In this document: in pieces, positions 37,228 through 45,426 of the stretch
Layout of the letters: the number at the start of each line of letters is the position of its first letter
Numbering within the stretch: position 1 is the first letter of the stretch
Assembly: GCF_036924645.1 (NCBI RefSeq)
Contig: NZ_JAZHRX010000001.1
Location: forward strand, 62,001-126,000
From: Bradyrhizobium sp. AZCC 2176
GTDB lineage: Bacteria; Pseudomonadota; Alphaproteobacteria; Rhizobiales; Xanthobacteraceae
Length of the DNA stretch: 64,000 nt
Reading direction: 5' to 3'
Position numbers and translations under genes: made by a program
The notes under the pieces: model-generated
Told to the model about the DNA's origin: nothing
Database searches by the model: none
Seen by the model: the letters and a program-made list of their open reading frames with translations, nothing else

Positions 37228-38097
37228 ATGACTCATTCCCGCCTCGCTACCTACACCGTCAACGGCGCGAACAAATACGGCGCCGTGACCGATGCCGGCA
37301 TCGTCGATCTCTCCGCGCGTTTCGGCAAAGACTACCCGACGCTGCGCGAAGCGATCGCCGCTGGCGCGCTGATGAAACTTGCCGAAGATGCCGCGAAGCG
37401 CACGCCGGACCATCCGCTTGATGCGATCGCATGGCAGCCGCCGATCCCTTCGCCGGAAAAGATCATCTGCATCGGCGTGAACTATCCGGACCGCAATGCG
37501 GAATACAAGGACGGGCAGGAGGCGCCGAAATATCCGAGCATGTTCATGCGGACGCCGCGCTCCTTTGTCGGCCACAACACGCCGCTGGTGCGCCCGCGCG
37601 CCTCGGCCCAGCTCGACTATGAGGGCGAACTGGTGCTTGTTATCGGCAAGGGCGGCCGGCACATCAAGGAGAGCGACGCGTTGGACCATATCGCCGCGGT
37701 CACGCTGTGCAACGAAGGCACCATCCGCGACTGGGTGCGCCACGCCAAGTTCAACGTCACCCAGGGCAAGAATTTCGATTCCACCGGCAGCCTCGGCCCG
37801 TGGCTCGTCCCCTACACAGACGAAAGCCAGATTGCCGACATCCGCCTCACCACGCGGGTCAACGGCGAGACCCGGCAGGACGACCGCACCGGCCGATTGA
37901 TTTTCGGCTTCCGCTATTTGATCAACTATCTCTCGACCTTTACAACGCTGGTGCCCGGCGACGTCATCGTGACGGGAACGCCGACCGGCGCCGGCGCGCG
38001 GTTCGACCCGCCGCGCTATCTCAAGCCCGGCGACGTCATCGAGGTTGAAGCCGAGGGCGTGGGCGTGTTGAAGAACGGCGTGGTCGACGAAGCCTGA
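37228..38097 (+). CDS. hpaG: FAA-hydrolase family, HpaG-type decarboxylase/isomerase
   Basis: A 289-aa fumarylacetoacetate-hydrolase-fold protein. In this operon it is expected to do the step between HpaF and HpaH: decarboxylation of 5-oxopent-3-ene-1,2,5-tricarboxylate and isomerisation of the product. Visible are the family motif IICIGVNYPDRNAEYK near 79, SFVGHNTPLVRP near 112, and the metal ligands in LDYEGELVLVIGKGG near 127-141. TGTPTGAGARFDPPRYLKPGDVIEVE lies near 247. The frame is open from 37111, but that overlaps hpaD by 106 nt; ATG 37228 is preferred. It is single-domain, unlike the duplicated E. coli HpaG. Confidence 0.85.
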   Translation: MTHSRLATYTVNGANKYGAVTDAGIVDLSARFGKDYPTLREAIAAGALMKLAEDAAKRTPDHPLDAIAWQPPIPSPEKIICIGVNYPDRNAEYKDGQEAPKYPSMFMRTPRSFVGHNTPLVRPRASAQLDYEGELVLVIGKGGRHIKESDALDHIAAVTLCNEGTIRDWVRHAKFNVTQGKNFDSTGSLGPWLVPYTDESQIADIRLTTRVNGETRQDDRTGRLIFGFRYLINYLSTFTTLVPGDVIVTGTPTGAGARFDPPRYLKPGDVIEVEAEGVGVLKNGVVDEA

Positions 38098-38126
38098 TCA
38101 ATCCTGAGAAGCGAGTGGATAGTGCA

Positions 38127-39752
38127 ATGACCTCAACTTCCGGCGGCGAAGCGATCGTCAATGGCCTCGTCGCGCATGGCGTCGACACCGTGTTCGGCCT
38201 GCCCGGCGCGCAGATCTACGGCCTGTTCGACGCGTTCCATCAGGCGCAATTGAAGGTGATCGGCGCGCGGCACGAGCAGGCCTGCGGCTACATGGCCTAC
38301 GGTTATGCGCGGTCGACCGGCCGCCCCGGCGTGTTCAGCGTGGTGCCCGGCCCCGGCGTGCTCAACGCCGGCGCAGCATTGCTCACCGCGTTCGGATCGA
38401 ACGAGCCGGTGCTGTGCCTCACCGGCCAGGTGCCGACGCAATTCCTGGGTAAAGGCCGCGGCCATCTGCACGAGATGCCGGATCAGCTCACAACGCTGCG
38501 CACGTTTGTAAAATGGGCCGACCGCATCGAATATCCCGACGTCGCACCGGCCATGGTCTCGCGTGCTTTCCAGGAAATGATGTCCGGTCGTCGCGGGCCG
38601 GTGTCGCTGGAAATGCCGTGGGACGTGTTTACGCAGCGCGCGGAGGTCGGACCCGCCAGAGTGTTCGATACCCTCCCCGCCCCGCAGCCGGATCCTGATC
38701 GCATCAAGGCCGCCGCTGATCTCATCAAGGCCAGCAAGCGGCCGATGATCTTCGTCGGCAGCGGCGCGATCCATGCGCGCGAGGAAATCCTCGAACTTGC
38801 AGAGATGATCGATGCGCCGGTGGTGGCGTTCCGCAGCGGGCGCGGCATCGTCTCCAATGCGCATGAGCTTGGGCTGACCATGGCGGCGGCTTACAGGCTG
38901 TGGCCGACCACCGATCTGATGATCGGGATCGGCACGAGGCTGGAATTGCCGACGATGTCGCGCTGGCCTTATCGGCCGGACGGCCTGAAATCGGTTCGCA
39001 TCGACATCGATCCCGTCGAGATGCGGCGGTTCACGCCCGACGCAGCCGTGATCGCGGATGCCAAGGCCGGCACGGCCGATCTGGCGGCGGCCGTGAAAAA
39101 GGCCGGCTACAGCAAGACCAGCGGCCGGCGTGCCGAAATCCGCGAGGCCACCGCGGCGGCGCATCAGGAGATCCAGAAGGTTCAGCCGCAAATGGCCTAC
39201 CTGAACATCCTGAGGGAGGTGCTGCCGGCGAATGCGATCGTCACCGACGAGCTGTCGCAGGTCGGCTTCGCCTCCTGGTACGGCTTTCCGATCTACGAAC
39301 CGCGTACCTTCATTACCTCGGGCTACCAGGGCACGCTCGGATCGGGATTTCCCACCGCCCTAGGCGCCAAGGTCGCCAATCCGGATCGGCCGGTGGTCGC
39401 CATCACCGGCGACGGCGGCTTCATGTTCGGCGTGCAGGAACTATCCACCGCCGTGCAATTCAAGATCGGCGTCGTGACGCTGGTCTTCAACAACAACGCC
39501 TACGGCAATGTCCGCCGCGACCAGCGCGAACGCTTTGACGGCCGCGTGGTGGCGTCCGACCTGGTCAATCCGGATTTCGTGAAACTGGCGGAATCCTTCG
39601 GCGTTGGCGCGGCACGGGTTACCTCGCCCGATCACTTCCGCCCCGCGCTTGAGAAGGCGCTGGCCGATGGCGGGCCTTACGTAATTTCGGTGGAGGTGCC
39701 GACGGATTCGGAAATCTCACCCTGGGCGTTCATCCACCCGGCGAAACCGTAG
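38127..39752 (+). CDS. Thiamine-diphosphate-dependent enzyme, acetolactate-synthase-like
   Basis: A 541-aa three-domain ThDP enzyme. The N-terminal pyrimidine-binding domain has GLPGAQIYGLFDAF and the cofactor Glu in GARHEQACGYMAYGYAR (about 43-59); the middle domain has RPMIFVGSGA. The C-terminal domain has the diphosphate motif GDGGFMFGVQELSTAVQF with NNNAYGN about 27 residues later. The family includes acetolactate synthases and benzoylformate/2-oxo-acid decarboxylases, and the reaction here is unknown. It follows the hpaG-type gene by 29 nt, so it may feed substrate into the pathway, for example by decarboxylating an aromatic 2-oxo acid, but that is speculative. ATG 38127 is chosen; GTG 38115 is an alternative. 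Confidence 0.85.
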   Translation: MTSTSGGEAIVNGLVAHGVDTVFGLPGAQIYGLFDAFHQAQLKVIGARHEQACGYMAYGYARSTGRPGVFSVVPGPGVLNAGAALLTAFGSNEPVLCLTGQVPTQFLGKGRGHLHEMPDQLTTLRTFVKWADRIEYPDVAPAMVSRAFQEMMSGRRGPVSLEMPWDVFTQRAEVGPARVFDTLPAPQPDPDRIKAAADLIKASKRPMIFVGSGAIHAREEILELAEMIDAPVVAFRSGRGIVSNAHELGLTMAAAYRLWPTTDLMIGIGTRLELPTMSRWPYRPDGLKSVRIDIDPVEMRRFTPDAAVIADAKAGTADLAAAVKKAGYSKTSGRRAEIREATAAAHQEIQKVQPQMAYLNILREVLPANAIVTDELSQVGFASWYGFPIYEPRTFITSGYQGTLGSGFPTALGAKVANPDRPVVAITGDGGFMFGVQELSTAVQFKIGVVTLVFNNNAYGNVRRDQRERFDGRVVASDLVNPDFVKLAESFGVGAARVTSPDHFRPALEKALADGGPYVISVEVPTDSEISPWAFIHPAKP

Positions 39753-39757
39753 CCACC

Positions 39758-39847
39758 GTCATTCCGGGGCGCGCAGCGAACCTCGGATGCGCAATCGGGG
39801 AATCTCGAGATTCCGGGTCTGGTGCTAACGCACCATCCCGGAATGAC
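39758..39847. repeat. nested palindromic repeat, CATTCCGGG family, copy 2
   Basis: Outer arms GTCATTCCGGGGC (39758-39770) and ATCCCGGAATGAC (ending 39847) enclose a palindrome centred on AATCTCGAGATT. It lies in the convergent gap between the ThDP-enzyme and MFS genes, where it may also act as a bidirectional terminator-like hairpin. Confidence 0.9.
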
Positions 39848-39858
39848 AGCCGAGGGCG

Positions 39859-41097
39859 TTAGCCGCTTTCCGCCGCCACGCTCCGCTGCATCCGCGAGGC
39901 CGCGATTACCAGCAGGCCCGCACCAGCGACTGACCAGCACGCCACCGGCGCCCATTGCAGCAGCGGCGCGTATTCCGGCAGTTTTTGCAGGCCGCCGGCA
40001 ACCGCCGCCATCCGCGCAAAGGTCGCGAGCGCCAGCGCGGAAAACACCAGCCCGACGATCTTGCCCTCGGCGCCGCTCTCCCCGATCGCGAGCGCCGCGG
40101 AGACCGCGGCCATCAGCATGCAGCCCCACGCAGCACCAGCGACGAACTGCGCCGCGATCAGCATGTTGAGATTGCCGGCCGTTTCAGCGCCCAGCACCGC
40201 CAGCGCGCCGAGCAGGCCTGCCGCGCCCATCACGACCAGCCCGCCGCGGTGCTTGACCACGACGCTCGCCGGAAACATCGCGATGTTGAAGCCGATCCAG
40301 AACACCGGCATCAGCCATGGCAACTCATCCGGTTTTGCGAACCGCAGATAAAACGGCGTGCTGTTGATGGAAAAATGCAGTTGATAGCCGAGCGAGAGAA
40401 TGACCATCGAGGCGATGAAGAACATCGGCACCTGGCCGAGCGGTTTTGCGGGCGCGGCTGGTGGTTTCGCGGCGGAAGGCGCCTGCGCCAGGTCCCGTTC
40501 GACCTTCGACAAGGCAAGTGTCGTGATCAGCAGCACCACGCCCGAGATCACGAAGGGGAGTCGCGGGTCATGATTGCGCAGCACCACGCCGAGATAGGGC
40601 GACACCGCGCCCGCCAGACCATAGCCGAGCATCGCCAGTGCCGACAGGAACGGAATCGCCGGCCGCGCGGCATATTTGCCGAGTAACGTCAGCGGCGGCG
40701 CGCGCAGCGCCGATGACGTTACGACCCAGATCAGGATCAGAGCGATGAACGAGACCTGCGCACCCGGCCCGGTGCCCGCCACGAACGGCAGCGCGACAAA
40801 GGCCGCGCAGGAGATCGCGGTCAGAGTGCCCACGAACACGCCGAGCCTGCCGACGAACGGCGCGATTCTGTCGGCGGCAATTCCCATCGCGGTATCGGTG
40901 ATGGTGAAGATCGCCTGATCCAGCATCAGGATCAGGATCACGGCCGATGGCGCGATCCCGACATCGGCGCACAGTTTCGGCAGGTAGATGACGTAAGTGG
41001 TCCAGCCCAGCGTGAACACCAGTTGCAGCACGGCAAGATAGACACCGGTGCGGTTGGCGCTGGTGTTGTTCTCGGACGTTGCCTCTGATGTGGTCAT
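39859..41097 (-). CDS. MFS transporter
   Basis: A 412-aa major facilitator superfamily permease with twelve hydrophobic segments, beginning VYLAVLQLVFTLGWTTYVIYL (about 19-39). Between helices 2 and 3 is the loop GIAADRIAPFVGRLG, a form of the MFS motif-A region. A Pro/Ala/Lys-rich central loop (AQAPSAAKPPAAPAKPLG, about 212-230) separates the halves. The start ATG 41097 has a GGGGGG ribosome-binding site. The transported compound is unknown. It is convergent with the hpa operon, so an aromatic-uptake role cannot be assumed. It lies 39 nt after the alkB stop and may be co-transcribed with alkB. Confidence 0.85.
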   Translation of the reverse strand: MTTSEATSENNTSANRTGVYLAVLQLVFTLGWTTYVIYLPKLCADVGIAPSAVILILMLDQAIFTITDTAMGIAADRIAPFVGRLGVFVGTLTAISCAAFVALPFVAGTGPGAQVSFIALILIWVVTSSALRAPPLTLLGKYAARPAIPFLSALAMLGYGLAGAVSPYLGVVLRNHDPRLPFVISGVVLLITTLALSKVERDLAQAPSAAKPPAAPAKPLGQVPMFFIASMVILSLGYQLHFSINSTPFYLRFAKPDELPWLMPVFWIGFNIAMFPASVVVKHRGGLVVMGAAGLLGALAVLGAETAGNLNMLIAAQFVAGAAWGCMLMAAVSAALAIGESGAEGKIVGLVFSALALATFARMAAVAGGLQKLPEYAPLLQWAPVACWSVAGAGLLVIAASRMQRSVAAESG

Positions 41098-41136
41098 GTC
41101 AGCCCCCCGGCAGATCGAGCATAGACCAAGGTAGAA

Positions 41137-41802
41137 TCACCGCGCTTTTCGAAAAGTCAGATTGATGCGCTGGCGACCCATGACGGCGTGTTCGCCCTCG
41201 GCGAGCGGGGCCACACCATGAAAGAACAGCCGCGACGGACCGCCCCAGACCACGACGTCGCCATGCTCCAGCCGGTAGCGGTTCGGCTTGTCGGCACGCT
41301 TCGGGCCGCCAAACAGGAAGATGACGGGCAGCCCCAGCGACACCGACACGATCGGCGCAGCAAAATCCTGCTCGTCCCTGTCCTGGTGCAGCGACATCCG
41401 CGCGCCCGGCGTATAGCGATTGATCAGGCAGGCGTCCGGCGCAAAGCTTTCGAAGCCGCCGGCAGTGGCCGCCCGCGCGGCAAGTTCACGAAACGCCAGC
41501 GGCATCGCAGGCCAAGGCTGCCCGGAATCGGGATCGATGCCGTCATAGCGATAACCGCTGTGGTCCGTGACCCAGCCGGCGCTGCCGCAATTGGTCATCG
41601 CCACCGACATCTGGTGACCGCCGGGCGTGAACATGCGCCGGAACGGCGCTTGGGCGATGATCTCGTGCAGCGCCGCGATCCCGTCGCTTTCAAAGGACTT
41701 GGCAAATCCGCGCAGCAACACGGCGCCATCAGCCATCACTTCGCGCGATGGCCGCACATCCGGAACGGTTTCGAACAAATCAGCGGTCAACGCAGCCTGC
41801 AC
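41137..41802 (-). CDS. alkB: AlkB, 2-oxoglutarate-dependent DNA/RNA dealkylase
   Basis: AlkB oxidatively removes alkyl groups such as 1-methyladenine and 3-methylcytosine. The 221-aa protein shows the Fe(II) ligands His139 and Asp141 (SLHQDRDE) and His195 (FFHGVAPL), and the 2-oxoglutarate-binding Arg212 and Arg218 (RINLTFRKAR). The spacing between these is the same as in E. coli AlkB. The GTG start at 41802 lies only 7 nt after another 2OG-Fe(II) oxygenase gene, so both are in one transcription unit. No Ada-type regulator is seen nearby. Confidence 0.93.
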   Translation of the reverse strand: MQAALTADLFETVPDVRPSREVMADGAVLLRGFAKSFESDGIAALHEIIAQAPFRRMFTPGGHQMSVAMTNCGSAGWVTDHSGYRYDGIDPDSGQPWPAMPLAFRELAARAATAGGFESFAPDACLINRYTPGARMSLHQDRDEQDFAAPIVSVSLGLPVIFLFGGPKRADKPNRYRLEHGDVVVWGGPSRLFFHGVAPLAEGEHAVMGRQRINLTFRKAR

Positions 41803-41809
41803 TCACTCG

Positions 41810-42550
41810 TCACTTGGCATCATGGAAGATCACGCCGACGGTGTGGCGGTGGCCGGAGCGGATCCGGCTGACGCCATGGCGCAGATTAACCCGATAGGGC
41901 CCGCGCGTCCCCTGCACCGGCCGGTGATGCACAGCAAAGGCGACCGCGTCGCCCTGCGCCAGCGGAACCACCTCGGGCCGCGACTGCATCCGCGGCCGCT
42001 GCTCCGTCAGCACGAACTCGCCGCCTTCGAAATCGCGGCCCGGCTGCGACAGCAGGATCGCGACCTGCAGCGGAAACACGTGCTCGCCATAGAGGTCCTG
42101 GTGCAGGCAGTTGTAATCGCCCTCACCATACTGCAGCAGCAGCGGTGTTGGCCGCGTCTGCCCGGCGGCGTGGCAACGCTTCAGAAACGCCTCGTGACGC
42201 TCGGGATAGCGGATGTCGATCCCCATGGTCTCGTTCCAGCGATTGGCGACGGGATGAAGCCGCGCGTAAAGCGCCGGCCGCAGCTCTGCGATCGGGTCGG
42301 GCAGCGGGTAAGCGAAATATTTGTACTCGCCGCGGCCAAGCCCGTGCCGCCCCATCACGATCGTGCTGCGAAAATTCTTGTCATCCGGATAGAGCGCCGC
42401 CAGCGCGGCGCATTCTTCCGGCGACAGCAGGCCCTTCAGAACGGCGCAGCCCTGCGCGTCGAGATCGGCGGTCGCCTGCGCCCAGTCGATGGTAGCGACG
42501 CGGGCGGCAATGGTGGGCGAACGGTCTAGATTTCTTGCGGTTGCTTTCAT
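41810..42550 (-). CDS. 2OG-Fe(II) oxygenase
   Basis: A 246-aa 2-oxoglutarate/Fe(II) dioxygenase of the prolyl-hydroxylase-like group. The HxD pair is in NCLHQDLYGEHVFPLQV and FEGGEFVLTEQ follows. The distal His and 2OG-binding Arg are probably in the VHHRPVQG to VNLRHGVSRIRSGHRHT region. I chose ATG 42550; an upstream frame to 42586 adds 12 residues with no clear ribosome site. It is directly upstream of alkB (7-nt gap), so an alkylation-response or nucleic-acid/protein demethylation role is suggested by context only. The substrate is unknown. Confidence 0.82.
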   Translation of the reverse strand: MKATARNLDRSPTIAARVATIDWAQATADLDAQGCAVLKGLLSPEECAALAALYPDDKNFRSTIVMGRHGLGRGEYKYFAYPLPDPIAELRPALYARLHPVANRWNETMGIDIRYPERHEAFLKRCHAAGQTRPTPLLLQYGEGDYNCLHQDLYGEHVFPLQVAILLSQPGRDFEGGEFVLTEQRPRMQSRPEVVPLAQGDAVAFAVHHRPVQGTRGPYRVNLRHGVSRIRSGHRHTVGVIFHDAK

Positions 42551-42601
42551 GGCATCAATATCGCAATCAAGCCTCGCCGAAACCACCCGATTTCCGATCG
42601 A

Positions 42602-42771
42602 CGTCGTCCCTACGAACGCAAGTACGCATATCCGCAGGTCATCGCGGTTTGCCGAGCTGTGGCTCCAGCCAACTGGAACAACGAACAGCGGTGGTTATGG
42701 GTCCCGGCTCGCGCGGAGCCTGTCATCGGGCGGCGCTTCGCGCCGACCCGTTGGCTTGGCCGGAACGACGT
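42602..42771. repeat. intergenic repeat, GTCGTCCCTGCG family, degenerate copy
   Basis: Ends ACGTCGTCCCTACGAACGCA (from 42601) and GGAACGACGT (ending 42771) and an internal GTGGTTATGGGTCCC relate this stretch to the family at 28808, 48930 and 59809. The internal sequence has diverged or been rearranged, adding a GGCTCGCGCGGAGCC hairpin. Confidence 0.6.
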
Positions 42772-42778
42772 AGAGGGC

Positions 42779-43465
42779 TTACCCCAACACCGGCATCGTG
42801 ATCACATCATACCCGTGACTGATCTTGCGCTTCAGCACGGGATCCTCCAGCTCGAACTCGAAACGATCTGCCGGACGGATGCCGCCCTTGGCGGCGAAGG
42901 TGCCGCCGAACATGGCGCAGCCGTCGGGCAGGCCCTTGCCGCCAAAGCCGCGGTCAATCAGGTCCTTGACCGGCAGCATCGCATCGAGCGTGCCTTCCTG
43001 GTAGAGGACGCGGGCGCCGCCAATGACGGACCAGGATCGCAGGATCATCCGGTCCCAATGCGCGATGACCTCCTCCAGTTCCCACAGCACGGAGGCTACC
43101 GGCTTGTCGCACATCTGCTTGGAGACGGTGACGCTGTAGCTCTCCACCTTGCGGTCGGTATGGTCGGAACCGCAGCCGACGAAGATGCGGCCCTGCCAGC
43201 CGATCAGCACGAACTCGACCTCGCCGCTGGAATTTTCACCGGAAACCTCGATGCGATCGGCCTGCGTGATCCGCCGGGCCGAGCAGCGGTAGTAGATCGG
43301 CGTTGAAGCCGGCCGCGCGATGCCGATCGCTTCGAGTTCGGCGATGTGCTTGTCGCGCGCCACCGGATCGCGGCCGGTCCAGCCGGCGATGACGGCCTGA
43401 TCGATCGCGAGCGTCAGCGGCGTCAACATACCCTTGTCGTCGACATTGAAGGTCAGATCAAACAC
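42779..43465 (-). CDS. DUF2848-family protein
   Basis: A 228-aa protein matching the DUF2848 pattern. It has a central YRCSARRITQADRIEV, SSGEVEFVLIGWQGRIFVGCGSDHTDRKVE, SVTVSKQMCDKPVAS (about 110-125) and a C-terminal GGTFAAKGGIRPADRFEFELEDP that resembles the fold of fumarylacetoacetase-type proteins. The function is unknown. Its start overlaps the amidase stop by 8 nt, so the two are translationally coupled and likely act on related compounds, perhaps as two steps of amide or carbamoyl compound use. No signal peptide or membrane segment is present. Confidence 0.8.
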   Translation of the reverse strand: MFDLTFNVDDKGMLTPLTLAIDQAVIAGWTGRDPVARDKHIAELEAIGIARPASTPIYYRCSARRITQADRIEVSGENSSGEVEFVLIGWQGRIFVGCGSDHTDRKVESYSVTVSKQMCDKPVASVLWELEEVIAHWDRMILRSWSVIGGARVLYQEGTLDAMLPVKDLIDRGFGGKGLPDGCAMFGGTFAAKGGIRPADRFEFELEDPVLKRKISHGYDVITMPVLG

Positions 43466-44807
43466 GGATGATGTCCTCCATTCCGGCGGCCAGTTCGAAG
43501 ATGCGGCGGTCCGCTCCGCCCGCTGCCGCGAGCATCAGCCCGACCGGCACCGCGCCTTCGCGATGCACCGGCAGCGAAATCGCGCAGCCGTCGAGCATGT
43601 TGATCAGCGTGCAATTGCGCAACGCGCGCAAATTCTGCGTAGCGAAGGCCTGGTCATCGGCGAGATCGGCGATCTTGGGCGGCGTGTTGGCGGTGGTCGG
43701 CAGCACCAGTGCGTCATAGGGCGCGATACGCGTCTCTGTTCGCGCAATGAACGAGCGGCGGGCATTGACGATATCGATATAGTCAGCCGCGCTGATGCCT
43801 TCGCCGCGCAGGATGCGGACGCGAACGCGGGGGTCGTAGACGTCTCCCTTGCTGGTAAGCAGATAGCGGTGCCAGGCATAGCTCTCCGCGGCAGCAAAAC
43901 CGCCCTTGCTGTTCATGACGCCGACATCGTGAAATTCCGGCACCTCGATCCGCTCGATCGACGCGCCCTGCCGCGACAGCATCGCTAGCGCGCGTTCAAA
44001 TGTGTTTGCGACGTCAGCGTCGAGGTCATCCAGCGCGATCGTGGTCGGCACCGCCAACCGCATGCCCTTGATCGGACGCGGCTGCAATGGCTGTACGGCT
44101 TCGCCCGCAAGCACGGCGTCAAGCACCGCGCAGCAATCGACACTGCGTGCGAGCGGGCCGAAACTATCGAGCGAGAACGACAGCGGCACACCGCCGTCAA
44201 GCGGCACGCGGCGTTGCGTCGGCTTGTAGCCGACGATGCCGTTAAAGGCTGCCGGAATCCGGCAGGAGCCGCCGGTATCGGTGCCGAGTGCGCCATAGGC
44301 CATGCGATCGGCGATCGAGACCGCCGCGCCCGAGGACGAGCCGCCAGGCACGTGGCCGACGCTGCGATTGAAGACGCTTTTCGGCGTGCCGTAATGCGGA
44401 TTGATGCCGATGCCGGAATAGGCGAATTCGGTCATGTTGGTGCGGCCGATGACGATGAAGCCCGCCCGGCGCAGCCGCGCCACGACAGGCGCATCGGCTT
44501 CCGCCGGCGCGGAGTCTTCCAGCGCGCGCGAGCCGGCGCGGGTCACCTGCCCCCTGATGTCGTAGAGATCCTTGATCGACACGGGAATGCCGGCATAGGG
44601 CGACGGCATGGCGCGCGCCTTGCGCAGCTGATCCATTGCGTCGGCGGCGACGATCGCCGCATCCTTGTCGACGTGGATGAAGGTCCGCGCGCCTTCGCCG
44701 GCGGGATCGGCAATCCTTGCAAGACATTCCTCGACCAGTTTGCGCGCGGTGGTGCGCCCAGTGTCGAGATCGGCGGCGAGGCTCGCAAGCGTCGGATGGT
44801 TCGGCAT
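43458..44807 (-). CDS. Amidase (amidase-signature family)
   Basis: A 449-aa hydrolase of the amidase-signature family, which cleaves amide bonds with a Ser-cisSer-Lys triad. The Lys is in PVSIKDLYDIRG (about 75), and the Gly/Ser-rich signature VPGGSSSGAAVSIADRMAYGALGTDTGGSCRIPAAF (about 150-185, nucleophile in GTDTGGS) is intact. I chose ATG 44807 (MPNHPTLASLA); an upstream frame to 44876 adds 23 residues. It overlaps the DUF2848 gene. The two-gene unit is divergent from the OB-fold/thiolase set; in the 200-nt gap a TTGAC/GTCAA inverted repeat (44930-44947) could be an operator. Confidence 0.88.
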   Translation of the reverse strand: MPNHPTLASLAADLDTGRTTARKLVEECLARIADPAGEGARTFIHVDKDAAIVAADAMDQLRKARAMPSPYAGIPVSIKDLYDIRGQVTRAGSRALEDSAPAEADAPVVARLRRAGFIVIGRTNMTEFAYSGIGINPHYGTPKSVFNRSVGHVPGGSSSGAAVSIADRMAYGALGTDTGGSCRIPAAFNGIVGYKPTQRRVPLDGGVPLSFSLDSFGPLARSVDCCAVLDAVLAGEAVQPLQPRPIKGMRLAVPTTIALDDLDADVANTFERALAMLSRQGASIERIEVPEFHDVGVMNSKGGFAAAESYAWHRYLLTSKGDVYDPRVRVRILRGEGISAADYIDIVNARRSFIARTETRIAPYDALVLPTTANTPPKIADLADDQAFATQNLRALRNCTLINMLDGCAISLPVHREGAVPVGLMLAAAGGADRRIFELAAGMEDIIRV

Positions 44808-45007
44808 GGCTTCTTGATTACTTCCTGTGCGATTTACCGTGGCGCGGACTATCTCCGATGACGGGCTGGCATACAAGCGCTCTCACGCGCCGGGAATGCG
44901 GCCATGCGACAGCACCGCTGCTCGGACCGTTGACGGAGATCGGTCAATATCGCATCAAGACCGCAACAAGCGGGTGGACGCCCGCACTCTCAAGGAGAAG
45001 AGCCGAT

Positions 45008-45421
45008 ATGGCGGAGCCTGCGCGCGCGAAACCAAAACCCACGCCTGAAACGCAACATTTCTGGGATGGAACGCAGGCCGGCGAATTGCGCCTGCAACGC
45101 TGCGATGCCTGCGCCAATGTCTATTTCCCGCCGCGGCCGTTCTGCCCCTCCTGCGCCTCGCGCAAGGTCTCGGTCTTCAAGGCGAGCGGCAAGGGCAAGC
45201 TCTACAGCTATGTCATCAACCACCGCCCGGCGGCGCCCGGCTTCACGCCACCTTATGCAATCGCCGTCGTCGAACTCGACGAAGGTCCGCGCATGATGAG
45301 CAACATCATCGATTGCCCGCAGACGCCGGAGGCGCTCGAGCTCGACATGAAGCTCGAAGTCGCGTTCGAGAAGCTCGACGACAAGATCACCCTTCCCCTG
45401 TTTCGTCCGGCGAAGGGCTAA
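45008..45421 (+). CDS. Zn-ribbon/OB-fold acyl-CoA-associated protein (DUF35)
   Basis: A 137-aa DUF35 protein. A rubredoxin-like zinc ribbon with CDAC and CPSC pairs (LQRCDACANVYFPPRPFCPSCAS, about 28-50) is followed by an OB fold (GKGKLYSYVINHRPA and PPYAIAVVELDEGPRMMSN). These proteins pair with non-canonical thiolases or HMG-CoA-synthase-like enzymes and channel acyl-CoA. It precedes a thiolase gene by 5 nt, consistent with a physical complex. I chose ATG 45008 because GGAGAAGAGCC precedes it. Confidence 0.88.
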   Translation: MAEPARAKPKPTPETQHFWDGTQAGELRLQRCDACANVYFPPRPFCPSCASRKVSVFKASGKGKLYSYVINHRPAAPGFTPPYAIAVVELDEGPRMMSNIIDCPQTPEALELDMKLEVAFEKLDDKITLPLFRPAKG

Positions 45422-45426
45422 GCACC

